Positions 36,850-49,400 of a DNA stretch of 55,757 nucleotides are shown here, one piece after another. The DNA comes from Diphasiastrum complanatum. Its lineage: Eukaryota > Streptophyta > Lycopodiopsida > Lycopodiales > Lycopodiaceae. The notes beneath the pieces were generated by a model. The model saw only the letters and a program-made list of their open reading frames with translations, had not been told where the DNA came from and made no database searches. Position numbers and translations under genes: made by a program. Numbering within the stretch: the stretch's first letter is position 1; the number at the start of each line of letters is the position of its first letter. The stretch covers positions 10,889,207 through 10,944,963 of the forward strand of contig CM055107.1 of the NCBI GenBank assembly GCA_029204225.1, read 5' to 3'.

Positions 36850-37666
36850 TGTGAAAAATCCAGCAAGTTCACACATGTGGAGATCCACAAGAAATGTGTG
36901 AATGATCTTGACCATGCTTTGTGATGGCACACAGAACATCTGTAGAGCAATCCTGCAATCTACCAATGAATCTGAGGCTAGAGCACAATCTAGAAAGCTA
37001 CAGATCAAAGCAAAAATAATTCCTCATAAATAGAGAGAATACATAACCAAAGATTGATTCATCATTAGATATGAATGAAAATGATATGTACATATATAGC
37101 AGAGCCAAAATTCGTGGTACTCCTTGCATTCAATGCATTTGCTACACGTAATCAAGTATAAACTATTACCATATTGACACCTAACAGCTTGCATGCTGAA
37201 ATTGCACCTAACTCCTACCTACTTTGCCAAATGTCAAATTCTCAACTAGATATGTACAAAACTACATGCATGTGTCAAATAGTACTTGCATGTCTTGCAT
37301 ATAACTTCCCTAGATGACTTGGACATGTGTAGAACATGTATACTGACTTGCATGTTGCATGCAGTGATTGCATGTTGCATGCATGCACACTAACTGATTA
37401 TACATGTCATCTAGTTTTATGCATGTCATCAAATCTAGATCTACCTAACTCAAACTCACCCAAATCTACAAGGTCATGTGCTCAATTCACATACCTTTGA
37501 TATATACAATGGAACAAAGTAAATATGACTATCTAGACATTGTGCATGTCACGTAGCTCGAGTTTGTACATGCTAGAGAATGATATTTACAACTTGTAAA
37601 TGCACAAGCAAGATGATTTTCCACATCAGGCCTATAGACAAGTTGGATAGCTTTTTATTCTTCACA
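36850..37666 (-). repeat. Y 5' LTR
   Basis: 817 bp, minus-strand start TGTGAAGAATAAAAAGC and end TTCACA. It is dense in ATGCATG/CATGCA words (for example 37355-37440) and has TATATAT before 'gtacat' near the expected promoter. Confidence 0.9.
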
Positions 37667-38378
37667 AAGACAAGCCACACATGAAACCCAAGGCATAATG
37701 GTCACCAAACTAACCAAATGGCATAGTGGTGAGCCACACATCGGTGACGTGGACCTTTAGGTGCCGATGACGCAAAAAGGTTGTAGTAAGTTCCTTCCAC
37801 TTGGACTAGTCCCGGAGGCGAAACCGAAATGGTAATCATCCCCAAGGATCAACTTTATTAAATTTGGAAGAGGTTACATTCATACATAGACTGACTGGTC
37901 TCGAGGCCACCAACACGTGCTAGCCATTGTGCCTGGCTCGTGCTGATAGAGGGAGCTGAGACCTGGCGACTGGATTCCTGGCGCTGGTTGAGCTGCCCAA
38001 ATTTCTGTCTACCGGACTCCCCCTATAGTTCTGGTGTGATTCGGTGCGCCCCCTCTGTCCTGTAATATAGTGCTTTCTGGTAAAGCATGCTTTTTAGGAC
38101 TTAGTTTCTATTTTGCTGATTAAGTCTTGCAAGCCTGGCAGAATCAGTCTGGCTCCCGAACATGGGTCCCGGGAGCCCTCCCGACAGTAGAATCAACTTG
38201 ACTCCTCACTAGGCCATGACTCAAGCTCCAGAGCTAGCTCATGACTTGTGACTACTTGACTGGCTCACCACAGGTTGGAGGCTCAGTCCTTGACTTCCTA
38301 ACTCGCTCTGGGACCTTTAGGGAGTGTCACACCTTAGAGTCTTACAAGGCACCTTGGTGCTCCTGAGTCAGCTTTACA
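37667..38378 (-). repeat. Z gypsy 3' LTR, truncated by Y
   Basis: Inverted, diverged copy of 25526-26427. On the minus strand it is preceded by a polypurine tract (GAGGGGAGGATG, about 38381-38392), so it is the 3' LTR of the Z element to its right. Its other end was cut by the Y insertion. Confidence 0.8.
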
Positions 38379-38620
38379 ACATCCTCCCCTCGTTTGAAAA
38401 AGTTGATGTCCTCATTAGGGCCAAACTAGGCCTAGGATGTATGGCACGGGCTTAATTCACCGGTCGTAACAACTTTAAATTAAAGATACATTGGCCATAG
38501 CACAGGAAAAGTGTAGATCAAGTTCACTTACGTAAAACCTGTGTAAAACTGCAAGTGATTTATTGACAAACTAAGAAAGATATCTGGAAGTTCCTTGAAC
38601 TTCAGAGTGGTCGTGAGTGT

Positions 38621-39072
38621 TCATACAGGAGACATGCTGCCAAGTAGTGCATTGTGTGCCAATCTGAGAAAACGGAGGTTGCATTGATTTTTCTGCAGGT
38701 AATCTTGCAGCACTTCAGTGGCTCCTGCCTTAAGTTTGTCTTCATACTCCCAAGAAGCCTCAATGAGTGGAGCCCATAGCCACTTCACTAGATATTTGCG
38801 TTGAGCGCCAGTTCGCTTTCTATGTGCCAATATTTGTTCTGGTACAAGTTGTCTCTTTGTATCATCAAGTGTCGTTGGTGGGTGACGGAGTTCGTGTTGT
38901 CGATGAAATCGCTCATCCGGTTTGTACCGTTTGAGTAATGAGATGTGAAACACATTGTGTATATCCAAGTTGGATGGCAATGCCAATCGATAACCATTGG
39001 GTTGATCTTCTTTGTGACATAATATGGCCTAGCATAAGGTTGAACAAACTTATGAGATAAGCCTTTTGGCAA
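38621..39072 (-). pseudogene. Z integrase C terminus with chromodomain
   Basis: 'PSNLDIHNVFHISLLKRYKP' is the classic gypsy integrase C-terminal motif (usually 'HPVFHVSLLK'). It is followed by 'QILAHRKRTGAQRKYLVKW' and 'ASWEYEDKLK', the chromodomain pattern used to target chromatin in chromoviruses. A frame change joins this to the frame ending at 38788. Confidence 0.8.
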
Positions 39073-39288
39073 CGCGATATTTTTAGTGTTCAGCCAAACT
39101 TGATATCCTTCCTTAAATTCCAGTTCTCGTCAATGTGGGTTCACATCAGTTGCCATGCTACATTGTGATTGCTCCAAAAATGTCTTCACCTCTATAAGCT
39201 TTGTGTGCCACTCTTTGATGAATTCCTCCACAGTGGGTACTGGAGTTTCTTGCACGCCTGTAAGAAAAGAGCTCGGAACAATTGGTAA

Positions 39289-39862
39289 CTAACCATTGCT
39301 TATCTCGAAGGGTGCCTTTCCAGTAGATCTATTCACTTGGTTGTTATGTGTGAACTCGAAGATATCCAAGTAGCTGACCCAGTCAGATTGGTCCCAAGCG
39401 ACATAATTTCGTAAATATTGTTCAATTTGTCGATTGACTCGCTCAGTCTGCCCATCTGTCTGAGGGTGATAAGCAGTGCTGAGATTTAGTCCAATTCCCA
39501 CGAGGTGAAAAAGACAAGTCCAAAACTTTCCTACAAACTTGGTGTCTCGATAAAAAATAATCGTTCTAGGCAGGCCATGGTATTTGAAGACACATTTAAA
39601 AAATAACCTTGCCACTTCTTTGGTTGTCACTGAACTCTTAGTTGGTACAAGGTGAGCTTGTTTTGAAAAATGGCCAACCACCACATAAGTCAAGTCGAAA
39701 CCCTAGCAACGTGGTAGTTGAACAATAAAATCCATGCTCACTGAGTCCCAAGGGTATGTTGGTACTGGTAATGGTTGGAGTAGTCCTACTGGGGCTAGTG
39801 GTTCCACCTTCACTTGTTGACATGTAGGACATGTTTGCACGTAGGATTAAACGTCTGCCCAC
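39289..39862 (-). pseudogene. Z integrase core
   Basis: '[14 protein letters not shown]' supplies the first Asp, 'FYRDTKFVGKFW' the second (usually SDRD) and 'QTDGQTERVNRQIEQYLR' the Glu. A stop before 'GFDLTYVVV' and a frame change break the gene. Confidence 0.85.
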
Positions 39863-39908
39863 ATATCTGGCCAGTAGAAGCCTCTCTTGAGAAGTTCATA
39901 CATGCCAT

Positions 39909-40790
39909 TCACTGCTGGATGTTCGCGGCTAGTACATCATGATGCTCCCTCAAGATTTTCTTCCTCAAGTTGGTGTTGTCTGGGACATATAGTTTGCGTT
40001 GTTTATAAACAACCATTTGGTCTTTCCAAGTGAAATTTTTACAAGGCTTTCCCAACTGGAATTCAATCATTAGATTCTTAGCCAACGCATCTGCACCATA
40101 GTTCTCTTTGATTTCTTGGAGTAGACAAGTGCTCCTGTCTACTGAGTGCATCTGCTACCACATTATTCTTTCCCGCTATATGTAGAATGTCTATATTGAA
40201 TTTCGAGAGAAAGTTTTGCCATCGCATCTATTTTGGCGTGAGCATACCTTGGGATGAAAAGTACTTGAGTGATACATTGTCAGTGAATGCCTTAAAGGGC
40301 TTTTTTGCCACATAATGTCTCCAATGCTCCACTGTTTGTACAACTGCAACCATTTCTTTTTCATGAGTTGGCCATCGTCGTTTACGTCACTCAATTTCTT
40401 TGAAAAATATGCAACTGGTTTTCTCTCTTGCATCAACACGGCCCCAATAGCTAAGTTTGATGCATCTGTTTTAGTCCGGTAGGGCAAGAATGGATTCTTG
40501 AGTGATCCGTCGCTTTAGTTCTTGGAACGTTGCTTCACATTCTGGTGTCCATGTCATTTTTAGATGAGTCTTTGTCTGCTCCAACAATGGTGCCACAATT
40601 TTGCTAAATACCTAAATGAATCTCCTGTAAAAATTACATAGCCCCACAAAGGATTTGATGCCATGAACAATTTTAGGTGCTAGCCAATCCAAGATAGCCT
40701 TGATCTTCTTAAGATCCATTCGAATCCATTCTTAGCCTATAACACGTCCAAGGAAATCACCTTCCTCCCCTCTCTTTTAAGTCCTTCACT
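39909..40790 (-). pseudogene. Z RNase H and integrase zinc region, with RT tail
   Basis: 40487-40191 has 'TDASNLAIGAVLMQERKPVA' and 'YFSKKLSD', the gypsy RNase H start. 40151-39909 has 'NTNLRKKILREHHDVLAANI', the H2C2 beginning. From 40490 to 40790 only traces of RT thumb sequence with stops remain. Confidence 0.75.
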
Positions 40791-40799
40791 CAACAAAGA

Positions 40800-41409
40800 T
40801 GTTCGCGAGCTAAAACATATGAAGACATGAAACACGAAGAGTTTCGTGAACACGAAAGTCAACGAAGACGAAGACCAATGATTCGCGAACACGAACTGAT
40901 GCTAGTAAGCAATCAAGACAAACACAAACAAAAGCTTCGCCTGCGTGTGAGAAGATAATTCTATCTAGGATCAGAAGATCCAATTGTCCACTAGTGAAGC
41001 GAGACTACTACTCGTGAGAGAGCCGTGCTTCTCTCATGCCAATGCACTGCATAGATTCACATGCAGTGCCCTGAAGAAATAAAAAAAAATCAATATAGAT
41101 TATTTTTCTGGTTGTGTCTGATTTTGGATGTCGAATGCTTATGCTATTTATTTTAATATGTTTGAGTTTTTTTGTTTCTTTTGAATTTTGCACCTTGGTT
41201 GAAATGAAGTCGAATGTTATATTAATTTTATGAAAGTAGATCAATAGTGCCTGACTACCTCTGGAGGATTGTAGGAGTGTTTCAGTTGGTAGTGCCCAGC
41301 GAACACATCTGACCTCCATCTGAATCTTGAAAGAGAGTCGCGAATGTTTCGTGAATTTTCTTCTCACGATTCCCATCATTCGTATCGGAGAACCACTCGA
41401 CTCCCAACA
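40800..41409 (+). repeat. C5 copia 5' LTR
   Basis: 610 bp, starts TGTTCGCGAGC and ends CCCAACA, followed by a primer site. It has 'cgaacacgaa' repeats near the start. It cuts the Z gypsy RT. No partner LTR is present. Confidence 0.75.
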
Positions 41410-41410
41410 G

Positions 41411-41423
41411 TGGTATCAGAGCC
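41411..41423 (+). promoter_or_regulatory. C5 primer binding site (tRNA-iMet)
   Basis: TGGTATCAGAGCC, one base after the LTR end. Confidence 0.95.
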
Positions 41424-41523
41424 ACCCTGTCATATTCCGACATAGACGAGAAACTAGCAGATCTACGAGGCCAAGCATTTAGACAATCAACCAAACGACA
41501 AGAAAAACAGACTTCAAGAGGCA

Positions 41524-42400
41524 ATGGCTTCAATCAGCAACATGTAGAACAAGATCTGCACTATACTTAATTCTTCAGGATCTAACTTTCTAGCTTGGAA
41601 AGTTAAGACATCTTTGATACTCAAGGGTGAAGGACTCTTTCCCTGGGTGGATGGCACAGAAGAAATGCCTATGACAACAGGCAAGGAGCTATGTGAATGG
41701 AGGGAGAAAAACGACAAGGCAGTAGCCTTGCTATCATCTTCCATCGAAGATAGCCTTACACTTGACTTGGCTACACTCTCCAAAGCTAAGGAGATGTGGG
41801 ATGAACTGCTCACAAGATTTCAGACGAAATCAATAAGTCAGATTATGATGCTGAAAGATCAGCTAACGAATCTACAGTGGGATGGAAAAGACCTCACCTC
41901 TTTCATGAGAAAGATGAAGGATCTGTTTCTATCACTACACAACTCAGGAGTAGAAAATGCAGTATCAGCTGAGAAGCAGCTCACATATCTGTTGAGAGCC
42001 TTACCCAGATCTTTCCAGATGACACAAACCCTGCTTGCAAATGATCCTACCATGAACCTCGAAAAAGCGATTGTCGAGATTCGAGAGGACGTCGAGGCTA
42101 GAGAACATCTTGATCACAAAGATGGTTCTGACCAAGAACTCTATGGCAACAGAAAAAAATCAAAGAAACAGTTCAAGCCTAAGAGGGAGTCGAATCAGAG
42201 GCATGATCGTGACTAGCAAGCAGAGGGGACCAACAAAAGCAACTGGAAGACCAAAGGGAGGTCGAAATGACAAGATGCCGACAAGAAGACCTGCACGAGA
42301 TGCAGAAGAGACGGGCATACAGTAGATACCTACTGGCTCAATCCCAAGATTGAGTGTATCCATTGCCATAAGAAGGGTCATGCAGCCATGGATTGTCGCT
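41524..42400 (+). pseudogene. C5 copia gag
   Basis: ATG at 41524 is followed by an early TAG; the frame then runs openly from 41614 to 42216 with copia gag sequence ('DSLTLDLATLSKAKEMWDEL', 'MLKDQLTNLQWDGKDLTSFM'). A stop and frame change precede two zinc-knuckle-like motifs (CTRCRRDGHTVDTY with the last Cys lost, and CIHCHKKGHAAMDC). The protease is missing because Y' begins at about 42562. Confidence 0.8.
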
Positions 42401-42561
42401 AGAACCCAAGAAACATATCAGCACAGAACAGACAGGAGAACGATAATAGTTCTTCCTATGTCAAGGAGTCCGAGAGCTCGAAGATGGGCGAAGGAATAAC
42501 ACAAAAAAATTGTTTGACCGCCTACATCTATGAAGATGTGTGTGCAACATCAACGTCTGAC

Positions 42562-43190
42562 TGTTAAAAATTGTAAAACATATCTATCATCTGTTGTTAA
42601 TGTTTGGGGGATCCTACCCATGTAAATATTTTGTACATATTTAAGGTATGTGAATTGAGCACATATCCTTGTAGAATAGGGCGAGTTTGGATTAGGTAGA
42701 TCAAATTCCAGTGACATGCATAAATTCTAGTTGGTCTAGTATGATATGCAATAATGTTGACAATGTCTAGTTTGACATGCATATAGAGATTCACATGGAA
42801 TTGTCAATTATGACCTTGTAGAAACTCGAGTCACAATAAATGCATAATGTCCTAAAGTTTTCATAGTGACATGCAAAGCATGCAATCACTCTAATGGACA
42901 CATGCATCTAGATTTGTACATGGCTAGTTGAGAAATTGCCATTTGGAGAAAGTAGGTAGAAGTTAGGTGCAACCTATACATGCTAGCAGTTAGGTGTCAA
43001 GTTAATAGTGGTTTGCACTTGAATAGATGTAGGATGTGCATCGAATACAAGGAGTACCACGAATATTGGCTCTCCTATATATGTACATGTCATTCTCATT
43101 CACAAAGTAATGAAGAACCAAAGTTTTGTAGCTATCTCATGCTTGGTTGGATCTAAACTGTTTTTTCTTGTTATCTCTCTAGCTCTCTCT
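42562..43190 (+). repeat. Y' LTR (left, approximate)
   Basis: It shares 'ggtatgtgaattgagcacat', 'gacatgcataaa', 'aagttaggtgcaa', 'caaggagtaccacgaat' and 'ctatatatgtacat' with the Y LTR in order, at clearly lower identity than E1 LTRs to each other. Confidence 0.65.
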
Positions 43191-43199
43191 CTCTAACTC

Positions 43200-43920
43200 G
43201 TGTTGAGACTAATGCTTATGCATTGTAATGGTGGAGTAGAAGATGAGTCAGCTCATCCTTCTAACTTCAAGAAGAAGACACAAGAAGTTCAAACCAGTTG
43301 TATCATAGAAGACTCACATGCAAGTTGTGGAGAGGCATCTCTTCTGATGTCTAGTTTTTCTTCTTTACCTTTTAATGATGTATCATGGTATATTGATAGT
43401 GGAGCAACAACTCATATGAGTTGCTCCAAAGATTCTTTTGTTTCTATTGAATTTGTTCTAGATCCTAAGAAATCAATATACACAGCAGTTGGTGATGCAT
43501 GTGCAATTGAAGGTGTTGGAAGTTGTTCCTTAAAACTTACATCTTCTATGAATTTTACACTTTCCAATGTTCTCTATGTGCCTAATCTCACAAAGAGTAT
43601 GATTGGTGTAGAAAAGTTGTTAGATGATGGTTATGAACTGGATTTCAATATCAATGGTTGTTTCATAAAGAAAGAAGATAAGATCCTTGCAAGTGGATCT
43701 AAATATGGAGGTATTTTCAAGCTAGATGTGCATGAAAATTCAAGTTTATGTGATGCTGAATTGATGACTTATGTTTCCAAAGAGGAGCTATGGCATAGGA
43801 AGTTGTATGTTTCCAACTTCAGGTCTATGCCTATTATAGTCAAGGAGATCAAGCCAAGAGTGGCTTATTCTATGGCAAAATCACTTATGGATCCATATTT
43901 AATGTATTCTAAAAAGACGT
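43200..43920 (+). pseudogene. Y' protease and integrase start
   Basis: The 240-codon frame matches Y: 'FKKKTQEVQTSCIIEDSHAS', protease WYIDSGATTHMS, 'FTLSNVLYVPNLTKSMIGV' and 'EELWHRKLYVSNFRSMPI'. It ends at a stop after 'MYSKKT'. Confidence 0.75.
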
Positions 43921-43928
43921 AACATTCT

Positions 43929-45241
43929 ATGGAGTTGGAACATTCCGATGTTCATCTTTCTTTATCAGTAAGCAAGGAAGGCTTTTTTTGCTTTGCATGT
44001 ACTATTGATGGATCCACAAGTTACATTTGGACGTGTCTTGTCTCTTCAAGTTTTTTGGTGCGTGTGTATGTTCCATCATGCAAAACTTTATGGAATTATG
44101 AAGCTAATGGAAGGAGTGCACTTTATGAAGTCTTGTTCAGTTATAAGCCTGAGGTTTACACCTCAGTGTTCTTGAAGACTATTGCTTTGTATGTGGTTTC
44201 TTGGAAAGAAAGAAGGATGGTGATCCTAGTTTATGGATCATGGTTGGATGCTTATCCACCAGGGAAGGATACATAGTCTTTACACTCTCTATCTCGAAGG
44301 TGTTTGAGCATGGAAAAGTTCTTGATTTTGAAGATCTATTTTCTATCTTGGAAGTGGCCGAGACCACAGTGTCTCATAGTGCATCACAAGTCATTACTAT
44401 GGCAAATAATCAAGTTGTGATGAGATCAAGGTTTGAGGAGGAGTATCCTCAACATGCATTCCAAGGAGATCTTCATCATTGTACAAGGCCGAGTCCTTGT
44501 TGATCTTATTTCATGAAAAAGAAATGAAAAGTAAAGGTGGAATTCATTTTGTTTTACTCACCTATTGTTCTTTTTCTTTGATTAATGATATATCTTGCTT
44601 AATTGAGATTTGCTTATCTCAAAGATCAAGTAAGGCTATTCTGTTTTTGAACGAAGTCTTTAGTTTGGAATTACTTCTTGTCTTTTGTGACTTGATTATG
44701 TTTCCAAAACATCTAGAGAGCAAGATGTTGTACCATCATTTGTATGCTCTTAAATTCAGTAAGAGCAAGTATGAGTTTAGTACTCATAGTTTGAAAAAGG
44801 AGTTTTTTCATGTATTGAGGCATATTGTAAACTTCTTGTGAGGTTAAGTGAAGCATCCACTGAGGACACTTACACCCTCAAGAAAGTATTTAGCCTTAAT
44901 TTGATCAAGTTTGAGTATGGTTTCAAGATTAGATCCATTTTGAATAGAGTTCATATTTTTTGGACTAGTGAAGCTAGTATGCTTAATCTTGAATATTGCT
45001 CATGGTACAATTTTGATCTGTATGATCTTTGTGGTCATGATGAGGCATGGAAGCCTCGTTTTTTTTAGTCTTTCTTGCAGCCAACTTCATGCATGTGGAC
45101 TTTGCATACCCAGGATTGACATCAGACATGCAGGAGGTACATTGGCATAGTAGCAGGTTGGTGGAATATTTTTCAAAGGCATTTGGAAAAGATTTCTATC
45201 AAAGAAAACTTATCATGGATTTGGAAAGCATACTGCTATGA
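43929..45241 (+). pseudogene. Y' degraded pol
   Basis: Successive frames repeat the Y sequence: 'HSDVHLSLSVSKEG', 'VLFSYKPEV', 'LELLLVFCDLIMFPKHLES' where YVDD is expected, and 'SRLVEYFSKAFGKDFYQRKL' as the RNase H tail. No catalytic motif survives. Confidence 0.6.
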
Positions 45242-45245
45242 TGGA

Positions 45246-45895
45246 TGTGAAAGATTCAACTAGTTTCATCACATTTTGCAATATTTCCATATTTGGCATA
45301 TTGAGGCCAAAACTTGTTTTAGACTTAGAGGTTGACTTTTCAAAGTTCATAAGTCTAAATTTCATTTGAATAAACACTTTTTGAAAGTGTGGGAAAGATA
45401 GAATGCGAGTTTGAGTAGATTCAATTTGAATAAGTTGGGTACATTGAATCTAGACCCAAAATTGGTAGGGTTAGCATTTTGGTGGGAAAGCCAAGTGGCC
45501 AAATAGGGTTTGGACCTGCTATAAAAGGATGTAACTCGTGGAGAGAGTCATCTTCTCTCTTCTCTATCTCATTTCATGCTTATACATGGTTCTCTTGGGT
45601 TCTACTATCCATTGATGCACTATCTTGGTGATTGCTTGCAATTCTATGTGTAGAATGATCTATATTTGCTATTTTTGGATCCACACATGTGAAATACAGT
45701 AGCTTGCTGGTTTTGTACGGATAGAAACAGTACATAATCATTTCATTCAAGTTTGATCAAGTTCTATTAGTGTTTGCATCTCAAATTGTGTATAGATGCT
45801 GATTTTTCTACATTGGTGAAATTGGTAGTGTATTTCTCTTTCTAACCAAAGATCATTCAAGTAGATTGGATCTTAAGGATCTGAAATATTTCACA
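45246..45895 (+). repeat. E2 5' LTR
   Basis: 650 bp, TGTGAAAG to TTTCACA, with TATAAAA at 45520-45526. It shares the E1 LTR promoter block and 'ggccaaatagggtttgga'. Confidence 0.95.
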
Positions 45896-45907
45896 TGGTA
45901 TCAGAGC
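45896..45907 (+). promoter_or_regulatory. E2 primer binding site (tRNA-iMet)
   Basis: TGGTATCAGAGC directly after the 5' LTR. Confidence 0.95.
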
Positions 45908-46496
45908 TTGTGTTTCAGTTTATGAAGGAGGAAATCAGATCTATCAATGATTTGGTGAAGATATCAAGTTTAGAGCATGCTAGAGAGGATTCTACACCAA
46001 AATCGGTTTTTTTTGTTTTTGTAGACTGGATCTTTTGTAGATCAAAACACTAAATAGGTCAATATACTTGTTCAATTCCGTTTTTTGAATTCACATGCTG
46101 GATTTGGCCGATTTTTGGATCATTGGTTCAGCCTAAGTGGTGGCTTATAGATTGCATATCAAATTTTCAGCATTTGCATGTAGATTTGGAATAGTCAATT
46201 TTTTGTGATTTTGTCAAAACCCTAATTTTGATTGGATATCTAGATAGTGAGGTTGCTGGATTTCATTTGAGTGTGTTTCAATCTTAGGAAGTGGCAAAAG
46301 TCATTAGATTGAGGATAGATCATAGGTTGATCAAGATTCCATGATTCTATGTATTGATTTGCTTGGATAATTGCTAGAAGAGAATTTGTGAGATAGTTTC
46401 AAATCTTGGTGATTTCTTTTGAAAGCATTTGTTGTTGTTCAAAGGAGTGCTTTGTGCATTGAAACAGGTTGAAAGAGAAGATTAGGTCATTGCTAC

Positions 46497-49400
46497 ATGG
46501 CAACCTCAATTGGAGTCATGTTGGAAGCCAATGATAGGCTTACCTCAAGTAACTATTCATTATGGAAAGTGAGGATGGAGTCACTTCTTGAGATGAATGA
46601 TGTTTTGGATATTGTTGTAGGTTTGGAGGAGAGACCAGCAACACAACAAGATCAATTGAGGTATGACAAGAGGGCCAAGAAGGCTCTACACATGATAAAG
46701 ATGAATGTTACCAATGAACTTCTCAATAAAGTTGGTAAGTGCACATCATCTTTGGAAGCTTGGAATTCATTGAAGAAGCTTTATGAATCCAAGTCTATTT
46801 CTAGAGTGTTGACTCTAAGAAGGCAAATCTTTTCTTGTTTGCAAAAGAATGAAGAAAGTCCAAGTACTTTTGTTTTGAGAGTGAAAGCATTGAATGATGT
46901 GTTAGCTTGCATAGATGAAAGCATTAAGGAAGGAGAGCTTATTCAAGTGATTCTTAATGGCTTTTTGGATGCTCATGCTAACATTGTTCAAAGTATTGCT
47001 ATTCAAAAGACTTTGCCAAGTTTGATGGATCTTCAAGAGATCTTGATCAATGAGGAATATAGGCTTCAAGCAAGAGGTGGATCTACATTGACACTTCAAG
47101 AGGATGCTATGTTCACAAAGGGCAAATTCAAGGGCAAAACCAAAAGCAAGTGGTCTAAAGGGCAAGATCAAGTGGATGCTTCTTCAAGTGGCAAAAAGAA
47201 GGATAGATCAAAGCTCAAGTGCTTCTATTGTGGCATCAAAGGACACTTTGCAAGTGAGTGCTACAAGAAGAAGAGAGATCAAGGAGACAAGCAAGGTAAT
47301 CTTACTCTTGATGAGGATGGTTTGGATGTGCAAGATGCAAATGATGATGCTTTTGTGATGTCTTCATGTATGCTTGCTAATGATGGAGATCTAGATCCTT
47401 GGTGGATTGATAGTGGAGCAAGTTCACACATGACCTTTCACAAAGAGTACTTCACTTCTTTGTTGGCATATGGAGATGACAAGAGGGTGATCTACACGAC
47501 CAATGATGGTGAGTGTGCAATCAAAGGGATTGGCACAATTCCTATTTCTCTCTATACAAATAGGAATGTTCATTTGGAGGATGTCTTGTTTATTCCATCT
47601 ATTACCAAGAATTTGCTTAGTGTGAGTCAAATGCTAAGTAAGGGCCTCAAGGTGGAGTCTGATGGAGATGCTTGTTTGATCAAAAAGAAGGATGTCTTGA
47701 TTGGAAAAGGTAAAAGGCAAAAGAAGTTGTTCAAACTTGATGCTTGTGTTATTTCTAACCAAGTTGGATGTGTTGCAAGGGAGCACATTTCTATTCAAGA
47801 GGTTTGGCACAAAAGGATGGGACACCTCAACTTCAAGTCATTGGAGGTAATGGCAAGGAAGAAGGTTGTGATTGGTCTTCCAAGTTCCTTAAGTAATGAC
47901 AAGCATGTTTGTGAGTCTTGTGCTTTGTCTAAGTCACATAGACTACCTTATACTAGATCTATTTCTAGATCTACAAAGCCTTTTCAACTTGTACATTCGG
48001 ATATTCATGGATTTATTACAATTAGCAATAGTGGAGCTAAGATGTATGTAACATTCATTGATGATTTTAGTAGATTTTGTTGGATCTATCTACTAAAGAG
48101 CAAGGATGAAGTGTATGATGTCTTTGTCAAGTTCAAGAATGCAAGGAAGAACCAATTCTCCACAAAGATCAAGTGCTTGAGAGGTGACAATGGTGGTGAG
48201 TACATATCTAACAAGTTCAAGGCCTTTTGTGATGAGCATGGGATCAAGAGGGAGTATACAACATCAAGGACCCCACAACAAAATGGAGTGGCTGAAAGGA
48301 AGAATAGAATTTTATGTGAAAGTGCTAAAGCTATGAGGTTAAGTGCTAATTTTGACAAACCATTTTGGGATCAAGCTTTGTTGTGTGCCAATTTCTTGTG
48401 CAATAGGTGGCCAAGTGCTATTTTGGATGGAAGGACACCTTTTGAGATGCTATTCAAGAGGAGGCCGAGTGTCAACTTTCTAAGAACCTTTGGATGCACA
48501 TGCTATGTCAACATTACTCTTGATGATAGGACCAAGGAGGATCCATCTTCAAGAAGAGGTATTTTTGTTGGATATAGTGAGGTGAGTAACGCCTACAAGG
48601 TTTACATTCCTTCTACTAACAAAGTGATTGTTGGTAGAGATGTCATTTTTTATGAGGGAAACATTCCAAAGGTGTCTTCAAGCATGATTGATGGTAAGAT
48701 AGATGGATCTAACATTCTTGATGTTGATGAGAAGGATCCTACTTTGGATGGTGGTGATGATGGACCTTCATCAGGTCAAAAGCCAAGGAGAACATCAAGA
48801 GAAAGACAAGTACCTTCAAGGCTCACATATGATCAAAAGGGTAAGCAAGTAGTTTCTGGAAATTATGTTGCTTTCCTAACCTCTTTGGATGATCCTACAA
48901 GTGTAGATCAAGCAAGGAAAGAAGAGGAGTGGATCCAAGCATTGGATCTCGAGTATCGATCTCTTATGAAGAGTAGAACATCTTTTGGAAGATCTTCTTG
49001 TGTACATGGAGCTATGCAAGTGGATGGATGTTATCTTGCTGTAAAATCAAGTAATAGATTTGGAAAACAAAGTTTGTTCAATGACTTTGATGGTCAAGTT
49101 GAAGATCAAGAGGTTGATCTCAAAGCACTTCAACTAGTCAAAAGGGAAGGTGACAATTTGGAGCTAGTCAAGAGCATCAAAGGAGAGGTAATTGGCAAAG
49201 GTGTTATGAATCTGTTTCTACAGCATATTGAAGACTCAAGTAAGGTCAAAGGAGCAGCAAGGAAGTGTTGTTCAAGTTTACTTTACTTGTTCTATCTCAT
49301 ATTTGAGCAATTTCATGTGGATGTGTGCAAATTGTCAAGATATGATAAAACTAGCTACATTGGTGAGCATTGTTTTGATGTTGGATTTGTACTAGCATTC

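Larger units (their letters stand above)
33208..37666 (-). mobile_element. Y: Ty1/copia element with decayed pol
   Basis: On the minus strand it has a 5' LTR (36850-37666), tRNA-iMet primer site, gag and protease pieces, a degenerate pol and a 3' LTR cut at 33208 by NA-D. It lies within the Z LTR at 37667. Its relative Y' is at 42562-45245. Confidence 0.85.
38379..40799 (-). mobile_element. Z gypsy (chromovirus-like) internal region, truncated
   Basis: Contains, in minus-strand order, RT end, RNase H, integrase and a chromodomain-like C terminus, then the 3' LTR. The upstream part is cut at 40799 by the C5 LTR. Confidence 0.85.
42562..45245 (+). mobile_element. Y': relative of Y with deleted gag
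   Basis: An LTR-like sequence (42562 to about 43190, approximate) runs directly into mid-gag of the Y type near 43215 with no primer site, so leader and first gag part are deleted. The 3' end is cut at 45245 by E2, whose left flank ATGGA lies in Y' sequence matching Y near 33682-33687. Confidence 0.7.

Noticed and set aside
46902-47171. Minus-strand frames inside the E2 polyprotein
   Set aside because: They are shadows of the strongly supported plus-strand gag.
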